64,000 nucleotides of DNA. It comes from Pollutimonas harenae (GTDB lineage: Bacteria; Pseudomonadota; Gammaproteobacteria; Burkholderiales; Burkholderiaceae_B). The DNA is taken from positions 186,001-250,000 of the forward strand of contig NZ_SDQD01000003.1 in assembly GCF_004153685.1 (NCBI RefSeq), read 5' to 3'. Below the pieces are notes generated by a model. The model did no database searches, was not told the DNA's origin, and saw only the letters and a program-made list of their open reading frames with translations. The position numbers and the translations under genes are program-made. Below, piece after piece: positions 34,785 to 43,730 of this stretch; the first letter of the stretch is position 1, and each line of letters starts with the position of its first letter.

Positions 34785-35299
34785 TTGCGCTTTTTCACCA
34801 GCGCTGCGATCCGCTCCGCGTCGGATAAGGCCTTCAATTTTTTTAGGTAAGCATTCTCCGCGCGCAAGTACGCCAGCTCTTCCTGCAGCTCTTTCTGCGT
34901 GCGCGGCTCATTGGGTGGAGATGCCTTGGCAGGAGGTTTTGGGGCCATCGGAGATCTACCTTTGCGCCGGGGTCCTAATGCCCCGAGTCCGCCTCCATCA
35001 TACTGACGACGCCACTTTCCAATGTCCCCTGAATTGCGAATGTCGTACAGCGCCAAGGCCTGGCGATCAGACAAGCCCTCGCGCTCTATGCGCTGCAAAA
35101 CCTCCAGTTTGAACTCGGCACTGTAAGCGCTGTACTTTTTTTCTAGCCCCGCCACACCGTGCAGTCTGTAGCTCGCCACCCAACGACGCAGTTGAGAGCA
35201 TTCAACCTCGTAGGTCGTCGCGACTTCTTGATAGCCACTACCCCCCGAAAGATATTGCCTGACCACTTCAACTTTGAATCGCACATCATGCTTCGCCAT
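34781..35299 (-). CDS. IS3-family transposase OrfA (DNA-binding part)
   Basis: The 172-residue product starts at MAKHDVRFKVEVVRQYL; a longer reading from 35332 would begin inside the terminal repeat. It contains two helix-turn-helix units (YQEVATTYEVECSQLRRWVASY and SDRQALALYDIRNSGDIGKWRRQY). A C-terminal leucine zipper QEELAYLRAENAYLKKLKAL leads into the frameshift region. It recognises the IS ends as a dimer. Confidence 0.92.
   Translation of the reverse strand: MAKHDVRFKVEVVRQYLSGGSGYQEVATTYEVECSQLRRWVASYRLHGVAGLEKKYSAYSAEFKLEVLQRIEREGLSDRQALALYDIRNSGDIGKWRRQYDGGGLGALGPRRKGRSPMAPKPPAKASPPNEPRTQKELQEELAYLRAENAYLKKLKALSDAERIAALVKKRK
34838..34844 (-). other. Programmed -1 frameshift site of the IS
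   Basis: A run of seven A on the minus strand is read in the orfA frame as CTA AAA AAA, the ideal A_AAA_AAA slippery heptamer within the leucine zipper. The -1 frame from here runs without a stop into orfB, so a shifted ribosome makes the full OrfAB transposase. Confidence 0.7.
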
Positions 35300-35355
35300 G
35301 AAAAACACCCCAAAGGTTGGATTGATGTCCAACTTTTGGGGTGCAGTTCAGATCG

Positions 35356-35370
35356 GGCCAGGCCTTTTTT
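35356..35370 (+). terminator. Right arm and T-run of the split terminator
   Basis: GGCCAGGCCTTTTTT is complementary to 33826-33839 on the other side of the IS. Without the IS it completes an intrinsic terminator behind the 37-residue gene. Confidence 0.75.
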
Positions 35371-35470
35371 ATTTGATGCATAGGTATTGGTAGCGGCATC
35401 GTCAATCCTTAAGAGCCCGCCCACCTTAGCGGTATATGCCCATATCCCACCACGCACAGACAGTAAAAAA

Positions 35471-35499
35471 AAACCCGCAATGCCTAAACATGCGGGTTT
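35471..35499 (-). terminator. Rho-independent terminator of tRNA-Ser
   Basis: A 9-bp stem (35471-35479 with 35491-35499; AAACCCGCA / TGCGGGTTT) is followed on the minus strand by a run of T residues. It lies 34 bp downstream of the leftward tRNA gene. Confidence 0.85.
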
Positions 35500-35532
35500 C
35501 TATACTGATATCAACTGCTGTATACAGCTAGT

Positions 35533-35625
35533 TGGCGGAGACGGAGGGATTCGAACCCTCGATACGGGTATAAGCCGTATGCTCCCTTAGCAGGGGAGTA
35601 CCTTCAACCTCTCGGCCACGTCTCC
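35533..35625 (-). tRNA. tRNA-Ser (anticodon GCT)
   Basis: This is a class II tRNA with a long variable arm, 93 nt including the encoded CCA. The acceptor stem GGAGACG pairs with CGTCTCC, discriminator G. The anticodon stem-loop CTCCC-CTGCTAA-GGGAG gives anticodon GCT, reading AGC/AGU serine codons. GGTTCGAAT is the T-loop region. It is read leftward with its own terminator at 35471-35499. Confidence 0.97.
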
Positions 35626-35734
35626 GGAAACAGGCCGCTATTCTAGCACGATAAAAACCTGCTTTGCAGCCTGGCCCCAAAGCCGAGCCAAAAACATAGC
35701 TTTACTGTGAAGCCCAGCAGCCGATAAAACCATA

Positions 35735-36997
35735 TCAAGCCTGAGTTTTGTCCTGATCCAGTTCAAAAGCCTTATGCAGGGCACGCACGGCCAGCTCCAT
35801 GTACTTGTCATTGATGATGACCGAAGTCTTGATTTCGCTGGTGCTGATCATCTGGATATTAATGCCCTCTTCCGACAAAGTACGGAACATCAGGCTGGCG
35901 ACGCCCACATGGCTGCGCATGCCTATGCCTACAATCGACACCTTGCAGACTTTATCATCGGACACGACCTCGCCGGCACCAACTGCTGGGCCAATTTGAT
36001 TGTTCAGCAAGTCTAGTGTGCGGGTAAAGTCGTTACGATTGACTGTGAAAGAGAAGTCGGTGGTGCCTTTGACGGACTGGTTCTGCAGAATCATATCGAC
36101 GTCAATATTGGCGGCTGCAACCGGGCCCAGAATAGAATAGGCCACACCCGGGGTGTCGGGTACGGTCAGCAAGGTAAGTTTGGCTTCGTCGCGGCTGAAG
36201 GCGATGCCTGAAACAACGGCAGCTTCCATTTTCTGATCTTCCTCGAAAGTAATAAGTGTGCCCGAAACCATTTCTTCTTCGAGCGGTATTAAAGGGTCGG
36301 TCAATGACGACAGAACACGCACAGGCACTTGATATTTACCGGCAAACTCCACTGCGCGAATTTGCAGTACTTTGGAGCCCAGCGACGCCATTTCCAGCAT
36401 TTCCTCGAAGGAAACGACATTCATGCGACGCGCTTCGGGTACTACGCGTGGGTCAGTTGTATAAACGCCATCAACGTCAGTGAAAATAAGACATTCGTCG
36501 GCTTTGACCGCTGCGGCAATGGCCACGGCAGATGTATCTGAACCACCACGCCCCAGGGTCGTGATATTGCCCTCGTCATCGATGCCCTGGAACCCGGTAA
36601 CTATGACCACCCGGCCTGAATCGAGTTCGGCCTGTATGCGGGCATCATCAATGGACTGTATGCGGGCCTTAGTATAGGAAGAGTCCGTGCGCACCGGCAC
36701 CTGCCATCCGGTAAAGCTGCGTGCGGCAACACCTTCTGCCAACAATGCCATGGCCAACAGGGCGCTGCTCGCCTGCTCTCCGGTGGAGGCCAGCATATCG
36801 AGCTCGCGGGAGTCGGGTTGAGGCGAAATTTCTTTTGCCAAGCCCAGCAGGCGGTTGGTTTCGCCGGACATGGCCGACGGAACGACGACCACTTGGTGGC
36901 CGGCGGCATGCCATTTGGCGACGCGACGCGCCACGTTCTGGATACGCTCGACCGAGCCCATCGACGTGCCACCGTACTTATGAACAATCAGGGACAT
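35735..36997 (-). CDS. lysC: Aspartate kinase
   Basis: This enzyme phosphorylates L-aspartate with ATP, the first step to lysine, threonine, methionine and diaminopimelate. The 420-residue product begins MSLIVHKYGGTSMGS, with the KYGGTS signature. The kinase domain runs to about residue 250, followed by two ACT domains for allosteric control (VPDTPGVAYSILG, then VGIGMRSHVGVASLMFRTL). It has the standard length for beta-proteobacterial monofunctional aspartokinase. Upstream are tilS and accA in the same direction. No riboswitch or attenuator is visible in 36998-37114. Confidence 0.97.
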   Translation of the reverse strand: MSLIVHKYGGTSMGSVERIQNVARRVAKWHAAGHQVVVVPSAMSGETNRLLGLAKEISPQPDSRELDMLASTGEQASSALLAMALLAEGVAARSFTGWQVPVRTDSSYTKARIQSIDDARIQAELDSGRVVIVTGFQGIDDEGNITTLGRGGSDTSAVAIAAAVKADECLIFTDVDGVYTTDPRVVPEARRMNVVSFEEMLEMASLGSKVLQIRAVEFAGKYQVPVRVLSSLTDPLIPLEEEMVSGTLITFEEDQKMEAAVVSGIAFSRDEAKLTLLTVPDTPGVAYSILGPVAAANIDVDMILQNQSVKGTTDFSFTVNRNDFTRTLDLLNNQIGPAVGAGEVVSDDKVCKVSIVGIGMRSHVGVASLMFRTLSEEGINIQMISTSEIKTSVIINDKYMELAVRALHKAFELDQDKTQA

Positions 36998-37114
36998 CTT
37001 CTACTCTGTTTTTAAGGGGAAGGACAGACAAAACAGACTATTTTAACGTTTTTCCACAATCAAAACAGGCTTGAACGCCCTACCTGCCTGGTCCATGCAC
37101 CCGAGCCCTATACG

Positions 37115-38143
37115 CTACGCTGCCGGCTCGACAAAGACTCGGCCCTTGACGCATCGGATCCACACTTGGCCATGCTTGACACGCATATGCCGATCATGGC
37201 CCAAAGCATGCAAGCCTCGCAGCTGACGCATCAGGTCTTGCAAACGAGCGTCTGTCGGCATGCGCAAGCCTTGCTGCCCAAACCAGTAGCGCAACACCAA
37301 GGCCTGTCTTGCGGTTGATAGCGCACGCCAGCATAGCAATGAAAAGCTGTGCATGTCGGGCGAAGGCTCCAGGCCGGCAAAGTCCTGCTCAGCCAGCTCA
37401 TGCAGAAGCTCCGCAGCCTCGGCACTCTGACGCGCATGACGCGCCAATATGCCCTGCCATCCGGGCCAACGTTCATTCAGCTCGGGAGTCAGGCGTTCGC
37501 GCAGCGCTGCCCGGGTATATTGGTCATCAGCGTTGCTGGGGTCGCTGACGGGCTCCCAGCCAGTCAAATGGGCAAAGTCGTCAGCCTGCTGCAAAATCAA
37601 TGTGCGCTCAACACCCAGCCATGGGCGCATATAGCTCAGTCCCTGACGCTGCATCACTGGTGCCATAGCAGCAAGCCCTGCAGGGCCGGCACCCCGGAGC
37701 AGCCGTAGCAAAACCGTTTCGGCCTGATCATTCTGATGATGAGCCAACAGTATATGGTTCAACCCCACCAGGTCAGCCAGCTCGTACAGGGCGGCATAGC
37801 GCATTTCCCGTGCAGCCGACTCCATACCATCACCACCCGATACATCAACCTGAATGAATCGGGTGTGACACGAAATTTGCAGCATCTGGGCCAGATCGTG
37901 CACATGAGCCTGCCAGCCATCAGCTGGCACCTGCAGGCCATGATGTATATGAAAACAATGCAGTTCGATGTTTGCACGGCGGGCGTACAGGGCTGCATGT
38001 ACCGCCAGCATAGCTGAATCGGCACCACCACTAAGCCCTATGCCAATCCGCCGAGGAGCCGCTGGCAAGGCGGCTATGGCTTCAACAATGGCTTTGGACA
38101 AGCTGGGCGAACCAAAACCCTGCCAGAAAGTTGGGGAAAGCAT
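37115..38143 (-). CDS. tilS: tRNA(Ile)-lysidine synthetase
   Basis: TilS modifies C34 of tRNA-Ile(CAU) to lysidine with ATP and lysine, so that the tRNA reads AUA. The 342-residue product carries the PP-loop motif GIGLSGGADSAML and the HHGLQ, EVLLLRLLRGAGPAGLAAM (as AETVLLRLLRG) regions of the family. The C-terminal domain is short but usual for this group. It is located between accA (35 bp upstream) and lysC, a conserved order in Bordetella-like genomes. Confidence 0.94.
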   Translation of the reverse strand: MLSPTFWQGFGSPSLSKAIVEAIAALPAAPRRIGIGLSGGADSAMLAVHAALYARRANIELHCFHIHHGLQVPADGWQAHVHDLAQMLQISCHTRFIQVDVSGGDGMESAAREMRYAALYELADLVGLNHILLAHHQNDQAETVLLRLLRGAGPAGLAAMAPVMQRQGLSYMRPWLGVERTLILQQADDFAHLTGWEPVSDPSNADDQYTRAALRERLTPELNERWPGWQGILARHARQSAEAAELLHELAEQDFAGLEPSPDMHSFSLLCWRALSTARQALVLRYWFGQQGLRMPTDARLQDLMRQLRGLHALGHDRHMRVKHGQVWIRCVKGRVFVEPAA

Positions 38144-38178
38144 GGACCTTGGTGCCCTGAACCGGCAGGGCCGGCGCC

Positions 38179-39141
38179 CTAGCGTACTTCCTGGAAGCGG
38201 CCGTAGGACATCAATCGCTGCAGCCGATGTTCGATCAGTTGCTCGGAGGTCATGCCCGAGACTTGACGCAATGAATCGGACAAAGCACGGCTGAGCTGGC
38301 GTGCCATGACAACGGGATCGCGATGGGCCCCACCAACGGGTTCATTGACGATGCGGTCTATCAGGCCCAGTTCTTTCAGACGCGGCGCGGTAATGGCCAG
38401 TGCTTCAGCCGCCACTGACGCCTTGTCGGCGCTACGCCACAGGATGGAGGCACAACCTTCGGGAGAAATGACCGCGTAGGTGGAATACTGCAGCATCATG
38501 ACGACATCGCCGACAGCAATGGCCAATGCGCCACCCGATCCGCCTTCGCCAATAATAGTTGTAACTACAGGCACCTTAAGCTCGGCCATGGCATAAAGAT
38601 TGTGGCCGATGGCTTCCGACTGTCCACGCTCCTCGGCACCAATACCTGGGTATGCACCGGGCGTATCGACAAAGGTAAAGACTGGAATCCGGAATTTTTC
38701 GGCCAGACGCATCAGGCGCAAAGCTTTGCGATAGCCTTCGGGACGAGGCATGCCAAAGTTACGCATGGCTCGCTCTTTGGTGTCACGTCCCTTCTGGTGG
38801 CCCACCACCATGCAGGGTGTGCCATTGAACCGGGCCAATCCCCCCACAATGGACAGATCGTCGGCATACATGCGGTCGCCATGCAACTCATGGAAATCGG
38901 TAAATATCTCGCGTACGTAGTCCAGGGTATAAGGCCGTTGCGGATGACGTGCCACCAATGCCGTCTGCCACGGCGTCAGTTTGGCATAAATGCTTTTGGC
39001 AAGAGCCTGGTTTTTTTGCTGCAAGCGCCCCACTTCTTCCGAAATATCGACAGCAGAATCGGTTTGCACATAGCGCAATTCCTCGATTTTGTTCTCGAGC
39101 TCGGCAAGGGGTTGTTCAAATTCCAGGAAGGTATTACGCAT
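38179..39141 (-). CDS. accA: Acetyl-CoA carboxylase carboxyltransferase subunit alpha
   Basis: AccA, with AccD, transfers the carboxyl group from biotin to acetyl-CoA, giving malonyl-CoA for fatty-acid synthesis. The 320-residue length is standard. The N-terminus has a helical [18 protein letters not shown] segment. The crotonase-like core contains [22 protein letters not shown] and [20 protein letters not shown], then [11 protein letters not shown]. It follows the glycosylase gene by 35 bp in the same direction. Confidence 0.97.
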   Translation of the reverse strand: MRNTFLEFEQPLAELENKIEELRYVQTDSAVDISEEVGRLQQKNQALAKSIYAKLTPWQTALVARHPQRPYTLDYVREIFTDFHELHGDRMYADDLSIVGGLARFNGTPCMVVGHQKGRDTKERAMRNFGMPRPEGYRKALRLMRLAEKFRIPVFTFVDTPGAYPGIGAEERGQSEAIGHNLYAMAELKVPVVTTIIGEGGSGGALAIAVGDVVMMLQYSTYAVISPEGCASILWRSADKASVAAEALAITAPRLKELGLIDRIVNEPVGGAHRDPVVMARQLSRALSDSLRQVSGMTSEQLIEHRLQRLMSYGRFQEVR

Positions 39142-39176
39142 AAGAGCTAGTTTTCCAGATTAGGGCATTCACTGTT

Positions 39177-39827
39177 TTAGTACTGCACAGAAGCCGGGTC
39201 AAGGCTGCGCCACAAATACCAGGTAGCGACTGTGCGCCATGGCATCCAGGCCTGTGCGACCTCTCGTGCCTCGAAGCGCGAAACAGGCTCGCCGCTGAAG
39301 TAGTGTAACGAAATTGCCTTGATCAGACTCGCGTCGTCGAGCGGAAGCACGTCGGGACGCTGCAGGTTGAAAATAAGAAACATCTCAGCCGTCCAGCGGC
39401 CAATTCCGCGAATGGCACACAAATCGGCAATAACCGCTTCATCCGTCATGGTGCGCCAGGCGGCTGGCCTGACCTTTTTTTCGGCAAAGTGCACGGCCAG
39501 GTCAAGAATGTATTCGGCCTTGCGCTTGGACAGGCCTGACTGCTGAATATCGGTTTCAGCCAACTTAATGATGCATTGGGGTGTTGGCGTGCGACCGCAG
39601 GCATCGGTAAAACGCTGCCACATGGCATCGGCCGCCTTGACTGAGATCTGATGCCCCACCACAGCACGCGCCAGGGTTACAAACGGCGTGGCCGAGGGGG
39701 CCAGCCATTCGGTTTTATGCTGGGGGATCAGCTTCTTCAGAATACGGTCCCGCGCCATGAGCTCGGTCGAGGCCTGATCCCAGTATTCTGGCTTGTCTTG
39801 TGAGGTACTTGAGCGACTGTCAGACAT
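39177..39827 (-). CDS. DNA-3-methyladenine glycosylase, AlkA-like (HhH-GPD)
   Basis: The 216-residue base-excision repair glycosylase removes alkylated bases such as 3-methyladenine. The helix-hairpin-helix IRGIGRWTAEMFLIF is followed by the catalytic aspartate region VLPLDDASL, the GPD-type signature. It lacks the N-terminal domain of E. coli AlkA, like the short AlkA-II/Mag type. It is 12 bp behind cysS and upstream of accA in one direction. Confidence 0.9.
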   Translation of the reverse strand: MSDSRSSTSQDKPEYWDQASTELMARDRILKKLIPQHKTEWLAPSATPFVTLARAVVGHQISVKAADAMWQRFTDACGRTPTPQCIIKLAETDIQQSGLSKRKAEYILDLAVHFAEKKVRPAAWRTMTDEAVIADLCAIRGIGRWTAEMFLIFNLQRPDVLPLDDASLIKAISLHYFSGEPVSRFEAREVAQAWMPWRTVATWYLWRSLDPASVQY

Positions 39828-39839
39828 TTTCCACCCCTC

Positions 39840-41291
39840 TCAGACCCGACGCCACTGCGTGACGCCGCCAGCCTTGTCCTCAAGCTCGATACCGCCTTCT
39901 TGCAGCGTCTTGCGTATCTGGTCAGCCTGTGCAAAGTTGCGCGCTTGCTTGGCAAGTGCCCGGTCATTGATCAAGGTTTCTATCTGTTCGCTGGTAAAGA
40001 CTGCCTGCACACTACCACTGCCGGGTTGATAACGGGTAGGCGACTGCAAGTAGGTGGCGGGATCAGACTGCAGGAGTCCGAGCAGCGCCCCCAGCGCGCG
40101 CATCAAACCTGACGAACGACCCGAACCGTTGCGATTTGCTTCAGATGAGAGCTCAAACAGGGCAGCCACGGCACCCGATGTATTGAAGTCATCGTCCATT
40201 GCCGCGCGGAACGCCTGCGCTGCCGGGTGGCTCCAGTCGATCCGGACCGCCTCGGCCGGCACGTTGTGCAAGGTCTGGTAAAGGCGGTCGAGCGCATTCT
40301 GCGCATCGAACAGATTGTCAGGCGCATAGTTCTGCTGACTGCGGTAGTGGTTGCGAACGATAAAGAAACGCAGCATCTCGGCTTCGCGCGGATTCGCACC
40401 ATAGCTGGACTGATCGTCGGGCAGGTTTGCATCGGCCGAAATGGTTGCGCGTATGGTGCGGAAGTTGCCCAAAGACTTGGACATCTTGTCTGAATCGACC
40501 ATGAGGGGACCGCAATGCATCCAGATGGATGCCAGGGTACCGCCGAATGCCCCTTCGCTCTGGGCAATTTCATTTTCGTGATGTGGAAACTTCAGGTCGG
40601 GACCGCCGCCGTGAATATCCAGAGGTAAACCAAGCAAGGCGCGGCTCATGGCCGAGCACTCTATATGCCAGCCGGGCCTGCCCACTCCGTAGCTGGATGG
40701 CCACTTGGATTCGTCAGGCTCGTCGCTTTTTGCCGCCTTCCATAAAACGAAATCCAGAGGGTCACGCTTGCCGGAAGAAACGGCCACACGTTCGCCCGCC
40801 CTCAGGTCGTCAAGCGACTTGCCGGACAGCTTGCCATAACCTGGAAAGTCACGCACTGCGTAGTTGACGTCGCCATCGTCGGATTGGTAGGCCAGGCCAT
40901 TTTGTTCGAGGCATTTGATAATGCCCAGCATTTCGCCCACATGCTCGGTGGCACGTGGCTCGAAGTCGGGTGAAGCCACCCCCAGAGCACGCTCATCGGC
41001 GTGCATGGCATCGATGAAAAATGACGTGACTTCGCTCATGCGCTGCCCATTCTGCACCGCACGACGTATGATTTTGTCGTCGATGTCGGTAATATTGCGC
41101 ACGTACTTGACCCGATAGCCACTAGCCCGCAGCCAACGCTGCACCACGTCAAAGCTGACCAGCATTCGCGCATGCCCCAAATGACAGAAATCGTAAACCG
41201 TCATGCCGCACACATACATGCGGACAAGACCGGGTTCTACGGTTTTCAGCGGCTCTTTGGCACGGGAAAGAGTGTTATAAATGTGCAGCAT
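39840..41291 (-). CDS. cysS: Cysteinyl-tRNA synthetase
   Basis: This class I synthetase charges tRNA-Cys. The start at 41291 gives [15 protein letters not shown], the usual N-terminus, and 483 residues; a start at 41336 would add an atypical leader. The HIGH motif appears as CHLGHARML with the zinc-site cysteine in [14 protein letters not shown], and KMSKS as DKMSKSLGN. The GWHIECSAM zinc and substrate region is present. It is divergent from the TPR gene at 41389. Confidence 0.97.
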   Translation of the reverse strand: MLHIYNTLSRAKEPLKTVEPGLVRMYVCGMTVYDFCHLGHARMLVSFDVVQRWLRASGYRVKYVRNITDIDDKIIRRAVQNGQRMSEVTSFFIDAMHADERALGVASPDFEPRATEHVGEMLGIIKCLEQNGLAYQSDDGDVNYAVRDFPGYGKLSGKSLDDLRAGERVAVSSGKRDPLDFVLWKAAKSDEPDESKWPSSYGVGRPGWHIECSAMSRALLGLPLDIHGGGPDLKFPHHENEIAQSEGAFGGTLASIWMHCGPLMVDSDKMSKSLGNFRTIRATISADANLPDDQSSYGANPREAEMLRFFIVRNHYRSQQNYAPDNLFDAQNALDRLYQTLHNVPAEAVRIDWSHPAAQAFRAAMDDDFNTSGAVAALFELSSEANRNGSGRSSGLMRALGALLGLLQSDPATYLQSPTRYQPGSGSVQAVFTSEQIETLINDRALAKQARNFAQADQIRKTLQEGGIELEDKAGGVTQWRRV

Positions 41292-41388
41292 GTATGAATA
41301 ATATCTGTCGGTCAATGTCGATGGCGAACCCTGCAAACAAGGTACCCGTCAACTGCCTGCTCGGCGTAAAACGGCAAGCAAGGCTAAA

Positions 41389-42225
41389 ATGGTGGTCGAT
41401 AAGTATAGCAAGCCGCCAGCAACACACCCTTTACGTATAGGTGCAAAATCTGTGTTTCGAATTTCTTGTCCCGCATTAATGATTGCCCTTTTTGCCGGCG
41501 GGCTATCGATACAAGTAGCAGGGGCACAAACATCTGTGCCCGGTCTTGTACCGCACGTTGATCTTAACGCCTCGCTGAACGCAGGTCCAGACCAGCACCG
41601 GGCCAGCGACATCACAGCGGGGCTGCAGGTAGTGGTGCCGCCCACCCAAAAAGCCGACAGTAACGGTAAGCTTTTCCACGACCAGCCCGCTGAAGAAAAA
41701 GGCTGGAAGGGGCTGGCCAGGCTACTTGAGGCCCTGACCCCCAGCATAGACACCGACATTCCATTGTCGTCCTCGCAAATCACCGACCGCATCCGCGACA
41801 TGCTGGACCAGGGCCAAAGCCAGGAAGCACTGGAAGTCATCGAAAAGCGCACGGCACAGCTCGAAGAGAAAGGTGGCATGGGCACTGATGTGCAATTGAT
41901 GTTCCTGCATGGTCGGGCGCTGGCTGCTCTGGGCCGCAACACCGAGGCCATCGGCAGCTATCAGCACATGACCACGGTCTATCCAGAGCTCCCAGAACCC
42001 TGGAACAACCTGGCTGCCCTGTACGTCAAGCAAGGTCAGCTCGATATGGCCTACGAAGCCCTGCAGATGTCGCTGTCGGCCAACCCGAATTACGCCACGG
42101 CCAGGGAAAACCTGGGAGAAGTCCAGCTCATGCTGGCACAGCGCTCATTCGGGGAAGCCTCTCGGCTAGGTTCAAGCCAGGCAAAGGCCAGAGTCCAACA
42201 GACACGCGACATCCTGTCGCAATAA
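41389..42225 (+). CDS. Secreted TPR-repeat protein
   Basis: The 278-residue product has a signal-peptide-like segment near residues 27-46 (CPALMIALFAGGLSIQVAGAQ). The ATG at 41479 would remove most of the n-region, so the exact start is open. Residues about 150-260 hold two or three TPR units (ALAALGRNTEAIGSYQHMTTVYPELPEPWNNLAALYVKQGQ is the clearest stretch, at about 182-222). It stands before ppiB and lpxH in the same direction. A periplasmic scaffold role is likely, with no known specific partner. Confidence 0.8.
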   Translation: MVVDKYSKPPATHPLRIGAKSVFRISCPALMIALFAGGLSIQVAGAQTSVPGLVPHVDLNASLNAGPDQHRASDITAGLQVVVPPTQKADSNGKLFHDQPAEEKGWKGLARLLEALTPSIDTDIPLSSSQITDRIRDMLDQGQSQEALEVIEKRTAQLEEKGGMGTDVQLMFLHGRALAALGRNTEAIGSYQHMTTVYPELPEPWNNLAALYVKQGQLDMAYEALQMSLSANPNYATARENLGEVQLMLAQRSFGEASRLGSSQAKARVQQTRDILSQ

Positions 42226-42264
42226 ACTCGCTACTCGTTGCAAACTTTCCGTCACAGGACTCCT

Positions 42265-42912
42265 ATGTCTTTTACCTCCCTCTTTTCAAACACGTTCAGC
42301 TCAACGCTGCGTGTTTTCAGCATTGCTTGCGCAACATCGCTCGCCCTATGCCTGGGCAGCGCCGCACAAGCCGCCTCATCCAACTCCACAGAAGGTACAT
42401 CCATGAGCACAAATCCTCGCGTCAGTCTTCAAACCAGCCAGGGCGTAATCCTGATCGAACTGAATGCCGAAAAAGCACCCAAGACTGTTGAAAGCTTCCT
42501 GACTTACGTCAAGGAAGGCTTTTACGACGGTACCGTTTTTCATCGCGTCATCAATAACTTCATGGTACAAGGCGGCGGTTTTGATGCCGACATGAAGCAA
42601 AAACAAACCCATGCGCCTGTCGAGAACGAAGCCAACAATGGCCTTAAAAACGACCGCTACACCCTCGCTATGGCCCGGACATCCGATCCTCATTCGGCCA
42701 CAGCGCAATTCTTCATCAATGTGGCTGACAACGATTTCCTGAATTTCACATCCCCCACGCCTAATGGCTGGGGCTATGCCGTGTTCGGCAAGGTAGTCGA
42801 AGGCACTGAGGTCGTCGACCAGATCAAAGCGGTCAAAACCGGCAACAAGGGCTTTCATCAAGACGTGCCGCTTGAAAACGTAATAATCGAGAAAGCCACG
42901 GTTGTTGAATAA
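42265..42912 (+). CDS. Peptidyl-prolyl cis-trans isomerase, cyclophilin type, with signal peptide
   Basis: The 215-residue form from ATG 42265 (AGGA site upstream) has a signal peptide ending SAAQAAS and then a cyclophilin domain: [43 protein letters not shown]. It would fold proteins in the periplasm. An internal ATG at 42403 with its own GAAGG site would give a 169-residue protein starting [15 protein letters not shown], which is how cytoplasmic PpiB starts. The gene may therefore encode both forms. The end overlaps the lpxH start. Confidence 0.92.
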   Translation: MSFTSLFSNTFSSTLRVFSIACATSLALCLGSAAQAASSNSTEGTSMSTNPRVSLQTSQGVILIELNAEKAPKTVESFLTYVKEGFYDGTVFHRVINNFMVQGGGFDADMKQKQTHAPVENEANNGLKNDRYTLAMARTSDPHSATAQFFINVADNDFLNFTSPTPNGWGYAVFGKVVEGTEVVDQIKAVKTGNKGFHQDVPLENVIIEKATVVE

Positions 42913-43681
42913 GCTACCAATCGCCGGAACGGTCTGGATTGCCTCGGATATCCATCTGGGGCCCAACACTCCGGCCACCGCCAAGGCTTTCCATGCATTT
43001 CTGGATCAGGCATGCGCTCAGGCGGATGCCTTGATTTTATGCGGCGACATCTTCGATGCATGGATAGGCGATGATTTCGCATTGACATCGCCCCCACCCT
43101 GGCTGGCCGACACCTTGGCCAGGTTTCAGCGAGTGGCTGAAAAAATACCCTTGTGGCTGGGGCGAGGCAATCGCGACTTCCTGCTGAGCAAAACCCTTAC
43201 CACACACCTCGGGGCACAGTTGCTGCCTGACCAGGTATGTCTGGGCACCGATGCCGGCGAAATACTGCTTTCCCATGGTGATGAGTACTGTGTGGATGAT
43301 CGCAACTACCAGCGCTTTCGCCGCATAGTACGTTGCCCGGCCGTGCAATGGCTGTTTCTGAGTCTGAGCTTGCCGCTCCGGGAACGCATTGCCAATCTGG
43401 CGCGTCAACGCAGCAAGGCATCCAATCGCTATAAATCCGCAAGCATCATGGACGTAACGCCATCGGCCATTGAGCAGGCATTTTCAAGTTGCGATGCTGT
43501 AGTCATGGTTCATGGCCACACCCATAGGCCTCAAGTTCACCACCAGAATGTTGGCGGCCGGGCGCGCAGCCGTTACGTGCTGCCTGACTGGGACTACGAT
43601 CACGGCGATACGCACCGTGGCGGATGGCTGGCCATCGACGCCACCGGCCTGCACTTTCTACCGACACAGCCCAAGCCCTGA
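42902..43681 (+). CDS. lpxH: UDP-2,3-diacylglucosamine hydrolase
   Basis: LpxH removes UMP from UDP-2,3-diacylglucosamine in lipid A synthesis. The 259-residue calcineurin-like phosphoesterase has the metal motifs [33 protein letters not shown] and HGHTHRP. No ATG is available near the conserved N-terminus. TTG at 42902 (or 42905), preceded by GAGAAAG, is the likely start and lies inside the last codons of the cyclophilin gene, implying coupling. Confidence 0.94.
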   Translation: MLNKLPIAGTVWIASDIHLGPNTPATAKAFHAFLDQACAQADALILCGDIFDAWIGDDFALTSPPPWLADTLARFQRVAEKIPLWLGRGNRDFLLSKTLTTHLGAQLLPDQVCLGTDAGEILLSHGDEYCVDDRNYQRFRRIVRCPAVQWLFLSLSLPLRERIANLARQRSKASNRYKSASIMDVTPSAIEQAFSSCDAVVMVHGHTHRPQVHHQNVGGRARSRYVLPDWDYDHGDTHRGGWLAIDATGLHFLPTQPKP

Positions 43682-43730
43682 ATGTTTACTGGATCATATC
43701 CAGGCGAAAAGGCAAGGCGCAAGCAATTAA

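Larger units (their letters stand above)
33849..35350 (-). mobile_element. IS3-family insertion sequence (IS150 group)
   Basis: The terminal inverted repeats are TGAACTGACCCCAAAAAG...TTGGACA at the left (33849 and again 33912) and its counterpart TGAACTGCACCCC...GTTGGACA, reversed, ending at 35350. From the inner left end the element is 1,439 bp, normal for the IS150 group. It holds overlapping orfA and orfB with a -1 frameshift site. No matching target duplication is visible (left flank ATG, right flank GAT). It lies in the loop of a terminator, 182 bp from tRNA-Ser. Confidence 0.92.

Noticed and set aside
33845-35353. Target-site duplication flanking the IS
   Set aside because: The flanks ATG (left) and GAT (right) do not match at 3 or 4 bp, from either left end.
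33849-35625. Genomic island or prophage integrated at tRNA-Ser
   Set aside because: Only one IS lies nearby. There is no integrase and no repeat of the tRNA 3' end in the window.
36998-37114. Lysine riboswitch in front of lysC
   Set aside because: The 117-bp region is too short and shows no lysine-aptamer-like helices; beta-proteobacterial lysC genes normally lack one.
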